From assembly GCA_033807695.1 (NCBI GenBank), contig CM066308.1, positions 186,001 to 250,000 of the forward strand: a DNA stretch of 64,000 bases, read 5' to 3'. A model generated the notes under the pieces. The model did not search any database. It had not been told where the DNA came from and was given only the letters and a program-made list of their open reading frames with translations. The DNA is from Daedaleopsis sinensis. Taxonomy: Eukaryota > Basidiomycota > Agaricomycetes > Polyporales > Polyporaceae. This document shows positions 22,448-33,794 of this stretch, in pieces; positions within the stretch are counted from its first letter, which is position 1; each line of letters begins with the position of its first letter. The translations under genes were made by a program, and so were the position numbers.

Positions 22448-23239
22448 TCACTGCTGGCTCCGGTGTGCACTTGTCATGGCTGGATATCTGATATTTGTCG
22501 AGAGTCGTACAGCTGCGCTCGCAGCTGCAGGCCGAGCTGGATGGTGGACTCGGAGGGAGTTGTCGGCCAACTCGTGAATGGACGTGCCACAGGGCTGGCA
22601 CGTCCGCACGTTCCATTCCTTGAAATTTGCGTGGACTTGTCGAGGCCCGTCGAGCCCTTGTGGTGGCATGGGAGAGTGCTTGTATGCTATTCGGGTGCGG
22701 TGAACGTGCGCGGCCTGGAAAATCTGACTGCCCACGCATGAGTCTGCATGAATTCTGTTCGAAACGGACTTGATTTGTCCTCTGCGCAATTCTCTGTCGC
22801 TCACGTTCAGTGCAGAGTGCGAATACAACGTGTACCTGCTCCGGGGATATGTGAGAGGGAAGGTGCTAGCAGTGGGTGGACTCACAGATGGAGGAGCACG
22901 TCAGGAGCATGCACGGTCAGGGACGAACTTCGCCGAGCAGGACGTCTGATGCGAAAGAGATCGTGAGGATGGCAACGGAACCTCCGATCACTGAGCTGCA
23001 TGACCGGTGCCGAGGAAGAGATATTTTGCACATAACTCTGTTCGTATTCCCCATAGAATTGCGCCGGCCCGTATTTTTCGAAGCTACGCATCGTACGTGA
23101 TTAGGCAGGCTCAAAATTGAGTTCAAAGACACACAGAATACAAATTCACTCACCCTGTATCTGATTCGGCTGCCGGAGCACTGTGCAGCCTGCTCAAGTC
23201 GTTCCGAAGGGGAGAGAGACAGCGTGGATGATCATGCAT
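22448..23239 (-). CDS. Unknown unit gene 2, copy A, 3 exons
   Basis: Exons 23154-23239, 22886-23083 and 22448-22835 on the minus strand join in frame to 223 residues. Both introns (70 and 50 bp) have GTGAGT donors and CTAAT/CTCAC branch-like sites. The protein begins MHDHPRCLSPLRNDLSRLHS; exon 2 encodes FEKYGPAQFYGEYEQSYVQN and RFRCHPHDLFRIRRPARRSS; exon 3 encodes SDRELRRGQIKSVSNRI, FKEWNVRTCQPCGTSIHELAD and ends MTSAHRSQQ. It has no signal peptide or known domain. The final stop overlaps a donor-like GTGAGG, so further downstream exons in the module block are possible. Copies B and C differ by an indel in exon 3 that changes the frame after KSVSN. Confidence 0.5.
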
Positions 23240-23835
23240 TGCTGAAACGGCAATAAAGTCTACCGGGCGTTGAGTATGAGGCCTGTTGATTAGGAATGGC
23301 CGAGATACCCGACTGTCCTTTTCGAGGTTATCTGTGGCTCCGAGCGAACATTTTCTTGTCAATTTCCCATGCTAGATTTCCAGCACGTCGTCGACAGCAG
23401 AGCATGCTCCGCTCCGCTTTGGGCTTGACAAGAATGATCACATTCCCAGGCCCGTGTCCCCACGAGCGGCACACAGGGCCCTTCTCTCCCTCCCTCCCAC
23501 CACCACGACCTCCCGCCCCCACCTCTCGCATCCCCCACACGCCGCCGTTCAGCTCCCCTCTCCCGACAGTCTCTTCCCTCGCTCTCACCTCTCGTGTCCC
23601 TCACACGACACGTCTCTTTCCCCTGCCGTCGGGGACAGGAAGATCCCACCGCAATAGCAAGCACGACGACGGTATTCATGCCGGACCTCAGACTCCCGCA
23701 TCCTCCCGTTTCGACGTCTTTCGTCGACGACTGGTACGGTCCTGCCGTACCGTCACCCATTAACATCGACGCGACTTTCGAGCTGTTCCGACTCCCCCGA
23801 CACGTCCATGCCTCTGCTGCCCGAGGACGCGTCTG
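23240..23835. other. Unit A CT-rich, possible plus-strand promoter
   Basis: Pyrimidine-rich DNA at about 23465-23600 resembles basidiomycete promoter or transcript-leader DNA. It is followed on the plus strand by an ATG at about 23681 (MPDLRLPHPPVSTSFVDDWY) whose frame reaches a GTGAGT donor after RGRVWLC. In units B and C the matching codon is GTG rather than ATG. No product can be named. Confidence 0.35.
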
Positions 23836-26599
23836 GCTCTGCAGGTGAGTAAGAGTATCATGACCCCCGATATCCACAACACTCACCTTGCGTTCTGTAG
23901 CTTCACGTCCTACGCGTGCGACTAGGTCGCGACGTTCAGCCTGGCAGTCTCGAGTCTCGAGAGCTGTACACCGTGAGGTGAAGGTCGACGCGTCTGCGAC
24001 GCGTCGGACTGCTCGACCTGAACATCCAACGTCAGCCGGGCGGCGCCGGGCCCGGGACAGTGCACGTCCTGCCGCGAGTCGTAACAGGTCCCTCTCTGAA
24101 TCGAAGGTATGTTGCTCACCGTGACCGGCGAGAGTAGCTGTCCCCGCTCACCCATCTTCCCAGCTAGCCATGCTCGCGCCGGTTGACGCGTACTCGAAGC
24201 TCAGCGGCTTCAGCAGCGATGCATGGCATCGCTCCGGGTCGATGTGTTCTTCTCCCGGGCCCGGCTTGATGCATCACGGCGTTCCTGTCGCGTCACTTCC
24301 CCTCAAATCGATTGTGTGTTAGCGGCCACGTCTCGTCCGGCAGAGGCTGATGGACGCGTTGGGTACGTCCGGCTCCGCAGGTGAGTAGACACACTGTCCT
24401 TCCGATATCCACAACGCTCACCTTGCGATCTGTAGCTTCACGTCTGAGTCCTCCGCGTGCGACCAGACGTCCAGGCTGGCGGCATCCGAGTCCGAGAATC
24501 GGAGTTTCGACAGCTGCACCTTCGAGTCAGTGTGCGGCGAGGCTGGCGCGACGCGTCCGCGACGTGTCAGACCGCCCCAACCTGATCTGACATCCGCCGG
24601 CGGCCTTGGACAGCACATATCGGCCGCTCCCGCCATCGTTGTTCTCTCTGGACCGAAGGTATGTCACTCGCCGGCGAGAGCAGCGTGCACACCCGCCTTC
24701 CTCGCTCACACATCGCCCGGACAGCTGCGCACTCACCACTTCAACCGTCGAAGCTCGACGTGTCTCTATCACGCACGACCGGCTTGAACCGTCCTACGAC
24801 GAATGTTAGCGAGTCGACACGTTCGCTGTCCGCGGCGCGGCTACTCACCTCTGCTGCATGTCCGGCAGGTGCTCGCGAGAACGTGCAGCCGGCGCGGCGC
24901 GGCGCGGTGCGGATGCATGTGAGTGCGACGGCGGTCCTGTTCTGCATGTTCGAGAGCGATGACAGCCCGCCTGGGGTAGCGTGAGGCGATGACCGCGCGG
25001 ATCTGTGGACCGTGATTGGGCATGTCATGGGCTGAGCTGCGCCGCAGGTCAGTCATCTCTATGGGTGCTCCGTGATGGATTCTGCTCACCTTGTCTGCAG
25101 CAGATTCCGGCCTGTGCCTGTCGTTCCGCGCGGTCGAAGTCCGAGAGCTTCTCCAAGTTCCAGCTAGACTCGCCACGGCGTTGGTGATGCCGGTCTTTCG
25201 AGAGACGTGTCGTACACGTCCGGTTCTGCAGGTAAGTAGACACATGTTCTCGGATATACACGGCGCTCACCTTGCATACAGCGGATTTCCGAGGCCTATC
25301 GAGACGCGATCACGCATCAAAGTCTCCCAGCGAGTCGCGCACGATGCCACTCACCTCCGCTCACGAGGTGTCCCCCGGCCGGCCGCATACGCGCGCCGCT
25401 TCGCATCAGCCAATGGCTGGCCACTGACGCGACGTGTAGTGACGCTGTGTCGGTCGCCGTATGGCTGCGAACCACCGTCACTGCTCGGAGTCCGAGGAGT
25501 CGGAATGACTCTGAGGGAGCGGGTGACGGCGGTGGCGACGCGTTCAATTCATGAGCGAGTCGCCGGCGCAGACTGTCTGTCGGCGGCATCGTGATCGTCG
25601 CGAGGAGAGGAGGTGTCGGTATACAGCTACGAGCGACAGCTCGGAAGCTGCTATGTGGTTCGTTTCCGTCTCGTGCAGCAGGTGAGTACACTCTTATGTA
25701 TCCGTCGTGCGAATCCTGTCTCACTTTCGCGACCTGTTCCGTCAGCAAAGCTTCGCGACTGGCCAAGGGTCCGTACTTACTGCAGGAGTTCCCCGGTCCA
25801 GAGTGGCTCGAGCTCGTGCCGCGACCTGAGCATTCAAGCGTGAGTCGCTTTCTATCGTTGTGGATGCATATACCTACTGATTCGCGCCGGGATGCTCAGG
25901 GTGTGGTCTAGACGGCGTGGAGCACCGGGGAGACAGATGCTCGGGGATCGGTGGCTTGTTCACAAGTCAGACGGACACACACCGATTGGGTGTCGAGCAG
26001 GGAGGTGGTCGGTCATGGTACGTACCTTATACTGTCTCTCCTTGCCGAGCGCCGTCCTCGGGTGTCTCAAATGTACTCTGCGGGCAGACCGGCTGCGCGC
26101 AGACGGTGAAGGGCTTGCTGAGCCGGGAGCAGTCTAGTGTGCGGGAGAGGCGGCAGATGGCGGCGGCGGTGCTTTGCGACGACAGGTGAGTGTCGCATCT
26201 TTGGGTTCATCACGGGCATGGCACGACAAGAGTGCAAGAAGCGGGTGCAGGGGCGAGGAGGAGGAATGGTACGGAGGTGAGTGCCGTACTTGAGTTTCGG
26301 GACGGGATTGCTGCGATTGCGTTCGACTGGGTCTCTGGACGACGTGCGGCACGCAGGAGACGCAAACGTAGACTGTATTCGGTCGTGAGGTATGTACAGG
26401 GCGGGTAGGAGTACTGGAACACGGTGTCGAGGGCAGCAGGGCGAGAAGTACGTACCTGACGTAGCAATGCACGGGCGAGTCGGTGAGCGAGTCTCTAGCG
26501 TATCAGAGGAGTCGTGCCCCAGTACACAGTAGCCAGAGTAGCCAGCGAGCAAGTACGCCTAGTGGATCCTCCGAGTGTGCCAGAGCGCTGTCCTAGTCC
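23836..26599. repeat. Unit A plus-oriented module block
   Basis: Related modules recur at about 23846, 24381 and 25231: each has a GCAG/GTGAGTA donor, about 50 bp with a GCTCACCTTGC branch-like site, a TGTAG acceptor and an exon-like stretch starting cttcacgt. A part near 24845-25060 (ATGTCCGGCAGGTGCTC through CATGGGCTGAGCTGC) matches the minus strand of 20995-21145, so it is inverted relative to the first block. A further clear pair of exon-like pieces is at 25600-25850, where KASRLAKGPYLLQEFPGPEW is kept with only 3-bp indels among copies. A spliced transcript is likely; a protein cannot be modelled with confidence. Confidence 0.45.
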
Positions 26600-26830
26600 G
26601 TCCAGATTTCTGCCTCCTGCCCATACGACACCCAGAGTCTCTTCTCGCTCTCTCAGACCGTCCGGATCCGCGCCTCGCTCTCTCAGACCGTCCAGATTCC
26701 AGCCTAGTTTTCGTCCAGATTTGCGTCTGCTGCTCGTACACCGTCCAGAATCCAGCCTAGTGTTCTTACACCGTCCAGATTCCAGGCCAGTGTTCGTCCA
26801 GATTCCAGCCCAGTGTTCGTACAGAGGTTC
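26600..26830. repeat. Minisatellite at the right end of unit A
   Basis: About eight imperfect copies of a 20-30 bp motif based on ccgtccagattccagcc. On the minus strand it encodes NLDGVR/GLESGR-like peptide repeats and forms the 3' end of protease copy B. Confidence 0.8.
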
Positions 26831-28337
26831 GACTTGCATCTCGCGACTTGCATCTTGCCCATCTCACCGGCCATCTCCTGCGCCACAGCCCGTCCTCCGC
26901 GATCACCGCCGCCGCCGAGGAGCATGTCCGCCGCCGTGAACTGAAAGTTCAGCTGCGCCGGCGTCTGGATCGCGCCGATGCACGTCTCGGACGATGCGTC
27001 GTTTAGCGGATAGTACGTGAGGTCGAGCGGGTGCAGGGGGATCTCCATCCGGTTGTCGAGCTGGATTGTCATGTTGATGGGAGTCGCACAGGGGATGTAG
27101 TCTGCGGTACGTGAGCACTCGGACGGACGAGAAGATCTCGAAATGACATACAGTTACCGTCGGCTGCTGGACTGATCCCCATCGCGCCGTAGATCCCATT
27201 CGCGATGCTCGTTGTTGCGACGATGAGAGGTGCACCGGAATCGAGGATGGCAGTCGGCCCGCGCGCGGACGTCGACGTTATCGCCACCGGCTTCCGCACA
27301 CCGTCGACATAGACGTTGATGCCCTCGATGTTCGCCTGCCACCACAGCGGTCCGGTGCTGCTGGTTGCTACGACGGTCGCGTACTCGATTTTGCTCGGGT
27401 CGGGGACGAGGTCGGAGGGATGGCGACCGATGCCGAGGACGGATGAGATTCTGTTGGAGCCGGGGCGTTCGAGCGCGAGGGAGAGAAAGCGGGCGCCGGG
27501 CGCCATCGAAATGGGGGTGATGCTGAAGAGATTCGAAGAGAAGGACGCGCCGTCGGGGGTGTCGGACGTGGTCGGAGGGATCTTCCCCGCGATGAGGGAG
27601 TTTCCGGGGAGTGCGAGGCCCAGAACGCCGTTGAAGTCGGAGGAGAGCGGCTCGTTTGCGACGGTCGACGCAGCGACTGAACGACGACCGTCAGTCAATG
27701 ACAGGACGAGAAAGACGAAAACGAAGGTGAAAGAACGAATCGAACATCGTTCATCAGCTCATATAGAAACCTGAGTTCGTCGCGAATGGCGCACTCCCAA
27801 CGCTCGTTCGTGCCTGGACTGTACTATCCCGTGACAGTCGCTAAGCGTCGCGATCGCAAGGATTTGCGTGCAGTAGCTGTGACAGCACAGCTGATCATCG
27901 AGGAAGTCCGGTCCCACGACACGCAACGGTTCCTGAGACGATCGCAGGGGGCGGCACAAACGTGGATGGAGAGACGAAGATCGCGAACGAATAGGGACTC
28001 ACTCAAGGCCTGGTGATCGATGCTATACCCGCCAAACTGCAGCGTGTCCCACACGACGAGCCCCTCCGCGTCTCCCTGTGCATACTTGAGATGGAGATCC
28101 AGCCCAGACGCGATCGAGTGCGAGGAGTCGTACTTCGCGCCGCCGACCTGGTTGCAGAGCGCGGACGAGCACGCGGTTGAGGTGACCCACTATGTAGGGT
28201 TTGTAAGTGCCATGCGACGCGGAAGCAGGGATGCGCGGACGGCGGGACGTACGAGGTCGGAGGAGCCGGTGTCCACTTGGACGAGGAACTTGTTCTGCGC
28301 GCCGGAGGCGCCGAGGTAGATAGGTACGACGTAGGCC
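26704..28337 (-). CDS. Aspartic protease copy B, anchor lost, chimeric tail
   Basis: Exons 28253-28337, 28003-28189, 27158-27676 and 26704-27101. Both catalytic motifs VDTGSSDLW and ILDSGAPL are intact. After FTAADMLLG the frame leaves the protease at the unit boundary and reads GGGDRGGRAVAQEMAGEMGK, then minisatellite-coded TGLESGRTLAWNLDGVRTLG, ending at 26704. The last part of the catalytic domain, the transmembrane helix and the cytoplasmic tail are absent. If expressed, it would be a soluble, C-terminally truncated protein; without the final strands of the second lobe it may be inactive. Confidence 0.65.
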
Positions 28338-29686
28338 CTGGAAGCATGCATGCAAGCCGTCAGCGACCGCTCGCGTGCAAGTCATAATCGAGCATATTGA
28401 GCGAGCAAGTGACACTCCATTCGTGCTCGACATGGCCCTGTCGATCGACCGTGGCACGTCGCCCCGATCGGTCTCGCACGGAACGATACTCGCGAATTGG
28501 GCCTCTGCAAGGATTAGAGGATGGGTAGCGCACGACGAGTCGCAAGCCGACCGCGTGGATATCGACGCGCCTGGCCAGAGGAAGACCGTCGTCGGGGCGG
28601 ACTAAAGCCTAAAAGGCAGGTCCGCGCGGCGCCGAACATGGACGGGGTCTGCGACTGCCAAATGTGCAAGAGGGCGGAGTTGGACGTGCGATGGAGATCA
28701 CGGAATCGTCACTCCGAGACACGACCATGGGTGTTATGGGATTTGGACGGCCAAGAGACGGGTCCGTGTCCAGCACCGCGCTGCATTGCAGCCACGGCGA
28801 TCGCGCGCACGAGAGAGCGGGCACACAGCATATCCAGAGATCAACAGTGTGTACTGGCGGGACCACTTCGAAATCCGTGTGCGCGCGCATAGGAAGCTCG
28901 CGAGACCCCACACGAGCCTGTATACCCGCACCTAAGTGCGACGCGCGCCGCATGCCATCCAGGCATCCACGTTCTGGCAATGCGCATGACGACACAGGAA
29001 ATACAACGAATGCATCCGCTAGGCAACACCGGCCTTTGCCTGACGGATGCATCCGGCGCACTGAGAATCCCGGTGGTGCAGCCATGCTCAACGCACCGCA
29101 GCCGACAGTCGCGGACGGTCCTGACTACAGCTGCGCCGAAGCACAGCGGGGCAATCTCTTGTACGCATAGGGGGCTGCCATGCAGTTCTCGTGGCACGTC
29201 GCTCCGGCTCTTCTCGCGCGGACCGATCCTCACATTGCTCCTCGCGAATTGGGCCTCTGCAAGGTCTGAACGCGCACGACAACGCTCTCTCGCAGGACGT
29301 CGACGCGCCCGGCCGGGGAGAGGTCATCGTCGGAGACGAGAGGAACGCGCGGCGCCGCACATGGATGAGGGGGGTGAATGCGAGATTTGCAAGACGGCGG
29401 AGCTGGACGTGGCGATTGACTACGAAGCAGATCATGAAAGTTTTCGCCCCGAGAAACGACCAGCGGCGAAGAGACGGTTGACGTCCAGCACTGCGATGCA
29501 TTGCTGCTAGCTAGTAGCAATGTAGCGCAGTCTTTTCAATCGCACTACGCGATTCGGAGCGCGAAGTAAACGGTCGGTGTCCAGCACTGCGCCGCATTGC
29601 TGCTAGCCAGTAGCAATGTCGCGCAGTCTTTCCACACGCGTTGCAATGCCATGTGTCGCAGATGCAGCAACATCCCGGCCGGTGAC

Positions 29687-30657
29687 TCAGGTCATTAGAG
29701 GCCCTTCTTGGGCTCGGCGTGCTTGTCCTGTTCCGGGACTGAAAGAAAGAAAGGCCTGCGATAGCTAGTGACGGCAGCCGAGACGATTCTTGCCCTCCGG
29801 TAGTAGCTTGCGGGGCATGGGGAAATGCGGGAGAAAAGGAGAACTCACGATTGGTACGGCGAATCGGCCACGAGCTCGAGGTCGATGAGCACCCCATCCG
29901 GCCCTCCGTTTCCCTCGTCACGCGTGTTAAGCTCCCGCTGCTTGCCCTTGGAACGTGCGGCGAAATCGTGGGCGGGTGCAGACTGGCGCATGTCCGGGGT
30001 CGAGAGGGGTGTGAATGCCAAGTGGTGGGTGACCAGTCCGAGGGTGTGAGGAGAGGGGGGCGAGCTGAGGTGGCCGGGAGAGGGGAGGAGGAGGATGGGA
30101 AGGAGCGGGTCGGGTTCAAGGGAAGGACGGCAGGGGAAAAACAAGATGCATTTCGGGGACGGCCTGCCACAGGCGCGACTCCTCTCGACACTGGCGCCCG
30201 CCGTCCCCGGTCACCTGACGCTCGCCTTCCAGTCCTCCTCGTCCCTTCAACCCTCCCACTCCCCGAGCTTCTCCACATACGACCCCTCAGCTAGCCCCGA
30301 TCTCGACCACTGTGAGCCCAAGCTGTAGATCGGCACTTCTAAGCTCGAAAGCGTCGGGCGCTTAGGGCAGACTGCCGCGACGGGTACTTTCCCCCGCATC
30401 CGATCCCGATCTCACTGTGACGCTCGCCCGCGACTGTCCCTGGACTGTGCTTCAACGCACGCACGGCCGTCTTCTGGCACTGTGCACTGTCCCCGCCCAC
30501 GCCCGGCCTGCACTCGGCTGCGGTCTGCCCAAGCTCTGCGCCCAGCTCGTCCACCGTCCAATACACCCGATCCTCCGATCCCCCCGGTCCTCCCACACGG
30601 CCACCACGCCCGTCCCCGTGTACTCGCTGTGCTAACCCTGTCCTCGCGTACGTGCAT
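29687..30657 (-). CDS. Unknown unit gene 1, copy B
   Basis: Same exon layout as copy A (see 19141-20106), ending GQARRAQEGPLMT. The middle exon shows two compensating indels relative to A, so LSRPPQLALLSSHLGL is replaced by SPGHLSSPPSPHTLGL before the shared frame resumes. The N-terminal part differs by inserted bases near 30630, so the ATG of copy A is not equivalent here. Confidence 0.42.
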
Positions 30658-32345
30658 ACAACCCCGCTAAGTACTTTCTTACCTACCCTTCTTATCCGTC
30701 TTTCTAATCTACCTCCGGTCTGCATACGGAGCGAACCACGCGCGTCCGCCCGACGGTACGTACCCCCTCAGTCTGACTGGCGCAAACATCGCCGCCGCTG
30801 TCTGCCGCTCCCCGACTCCCGCCTCGTCTCGTTCCGGCCTCCGCTGCGCTCGTCGAGACTGCAACACGCATGCTAACAACTACACTACCAGACCACCGAC
30901 GACCACGCCGCCGCCGGACGCCGTCCGCCGTGCCCCCGCCCGCATCCAGCCATCCCGAGCACCGGCAGAGGTGCCCCTCCTACCGCCGCCCCCCTGTCGG
31001 GACCGCCCACGCCGCCGCCAGTCCGCCTCAGAACCGCAATCGCGCGCGACGTGCTCACCCCGTGTCCCCTCGCGAACAGCGATACGTGCCCGCGCGGGCC
31101 CCCCGGCCTGGTGGTCGGTCCGTCAGCGCTCTGCGCTCTCGACCGTGCGCAGTCCCACCTGTCCGTCCGCTGGCGAGCACATGCTGCCTATCGGGAGTCT
31201 GGAGAGGCCGCTCAGTACTCGGTACTCGGTGCCCGGTGGCGAGTGCACGCGGGACTCACCCGTCTGCGATCCTGCGATCCTGCGATCCCCTGCACGTCGC
31301 GCGCGTGCGCCGGCGCGTCCCGCGTATCGCAGGCTGTCGTTCATGTCAGCATCGGCGACGATCCGCGTACGTCGGGCCACGGCTGGGCACAGACCGTGTC
31401 GGTGAGCGGCGGTATGGGAACGGCGGGGAGCGACGTACGAGGTGCGTGCGTGTGTGCGAGCATTCCGTGCGCCCGAGAACGGGGACGCGAGCGAGCACTG
31501 CGTAACGGGGAGAGGAGACGGTGCCGAGGGACCGGACTGCGCCGCACGCGTACGCGCAGCTCAGCCCATGTCGGGCCCTGTCGCCTCGCCCTACCCCAGG
31601 CGGGCTGTCAGCGCCCTCGAACATGCGAGACGGGACCGCCGTCGCACTCACCCGCATCGCTACACGTTCAAGAGCACCTGCTGGACATCCCACGAAGGTG
31701 AGTCAGAGCAGGCACCGGTTCGCGGCGAGAGCACGCGAAAGCACTCACCCGCCGTCAATTCCCTGCAGACCCGAGCCACGCCGTCTTGTGCGCCGTCAGC
31801 CTGAGCCTCCCGTCGCGAGCGCGCGCGAATGCGGACGTCAGCATCGCCGGACGACGCGGATGCGGGCCCTGAGCGGCGGCGAGCGAGAGCTTGCGGACGG
31901 ACGGACGGACTCGCAGGCTGGGGATCGACGGCGTTCGTCAGCGGGTACAGGAAAGGAGTGGCGCGAGGAGCGACGTACGAGGTGCGTCCATGCGACTTGT
32001 ACGCACGAGACGAGCAGGGGTCGAGGTCGAGGTCCGAGTCCGGGTCCGGGTCCGGGTCACACCTGGCGGACGTCAGCCTCGCGAGGGTACAAGACAGGAA
32101 CGCCGTCGCACTCGCCTGCGTCTGTACGGTGAGGGCTATGCGCCTGCTGGACATGGAGCAAAGGTGAGTTAGCATCAAGGCGTGGTGAGAGCACGCGAAG
32201 GGACTCACTCGTCGCCGTCGTCCGTGGTGCCCTCCTGGTGCGGATGCGAAAGTCGGCCCGAGCACCTGCGCCGCCGCGTCGGCCTCCCATCGTGCACACG
32301 ATCTGCGTGCGCGCGCTGTACTGGATCCCCGGTCGATCGTGGACG

Positions 32346-33794
32346 TCAGCATCGCCGACGCCGACGCCGACGCATGTGCGAACGACACACGGCGGACGTA
32401 CCGTGACCTGAGGGCCGGTGGGAGGATGGACGTGGACTCGCGGCGCGGTCTGGAGAACAACGGCGGTCGTTAGCGACTGTATAGCAAATAGCGGGAGCTG
32501 CGACGTACAAGGTGCGTCCATGCGTTCTGTACGCTCGGAGGAGCAGAGCTCGACGTTGAGGACGTCGGTGAAGGGGGAGAGGCGGTGGGGAAGAGGGACG
32601 GGAGACGGGAGACGGGGGAGAAGGATGGGGGACTGGACTGGCCGTGCGACCCCACGCCAGTACTTGTACGCGTACTCCCGCCGGTTCAGGGCCGTCCGGC
32701 GTGCATGCAGACGTCATGGCAGCCTGAGGCCGGGATGTCCGAGGGTGCGCACGGACGGCGCTCGGGGCGAGGAATGGACGGGCTCGAGGCCCCCGACGTC
32801 CGCCAACCAGATGCTGCCGCAGCACGGTGCACCGTGCGTGTGTGGGGCTCCCGTGGATTCGTGCGCGCACGTCAGAGGGGCGGCGGGGTCTTGCCAGGAG
32901 GCGGCGGGGGTCCGTGGTGTGGCGGTTGATGAGAGTCTGTACGCTGTACGTACATACACGAGAATCGAAGAGAGTGCTTACGCTGTTCCCCCTCACTGCT
33001 GGCTCTGGTGTGCACTTGTCATGGCTGGATATCTGATATTTGTTGAGAGTCGTACAGCTGCGCTCGCAGCTGCAGGCCGAGCTGGATGGTGGACTCGGAC
33101 GGAGTTGTCGGCCAACTCGTGAATGGACGTGCCACAGGGCTGGCACGTCCGCACGTTCCATTCCTTGAAATTTGCGTGGACTTGTCGAGGCCCGTCGAGC
33201 CCTTGTGGTGGCATGGGAGAGTGCTTGTATGCTATTCGGGTGCGGTGAACGTGCGCGGCCTGGAAAATCTGACTGCCCACGCATGAGTCTGCGCGGATTC
33301 TGAGTGAATGAGTTGGAAACAGACTTGATTTGTCCTCTGCGCAATTCTCTGTCGCTGGCGTTCAGCGCAGAGTGCGGATACAGCGTGTACCTGCTCCGGG
33401 GATATGTGAGCGGGAGGGTGCAAGTAGTGGGTGGACTCACAGATGGAGGAGCACGTCAGGAGCATGCACGGTCAGGGACGAACTTCGCCGAGCAGGACGT
33501 CTGATGCGAAAGAGATCGTGAGGATGGCAACGGAACCTCCGATCACTGAGCTGCATGACCGGTGCCGAGGAAGAGATATTTTGCACATAACTCTGTTCGT
33601 ATTCCCCATAGAATTGCGCCGGCCCGTATTTTTCGAAGCTATGCATCGTACGTGATTAGGCAGGCTCAAAATTGAGTTCAAAGACACACAGAATACAAAT
33701 GCACTCACCCCGTATCTGATTTGGCTGCCAGAGCACTGTGCAGCTTGCTCAGGTCGTTCCGAAGGGGAGAGAGACAGCGTGGATGATCATGCAT
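32346..33794 (-). CDS. Unknown unit gene 2, copy B
   Basis: Exons 1 and 2 are as in copy A (FEKYGPAQFYGEYEQSYVQN is unchanged). In exon 3 an indel after GQIKSVSN moves it into a second open frame (SFTQNPRRLMRGQSDFPG), which runs to 32346 and adds a long basic, Arg/Ser/Pro-rich C-terminus. Which of the two ends is functional, if either, cannot be told from sequence. Confidence 0.4.

Larger units (their letters stand above)
16325..26912. repeat. Tandem unit A
   Basis: First and longest unit (about 10.6 kb). It holds the catalytic part of protease copy A, two 42-bp hairpins, unknown gene 1 (19141-20106), minus modules to about 22.4 kb, unknown gene 2 (22448-23239), plus modules (23.8-25.3 kb) and the minisatellite at its right end. 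It continues leftward into the unique protease tail, so it appears to be the ancestral locus. Confidence 0.88.

Noticed and set aside
26600..26830. CRISPR-like array
   Set aside because: The repeats are imperfect, directly adjacent and without unique spacers; it is a minisatellite in a eukaryotic genome.
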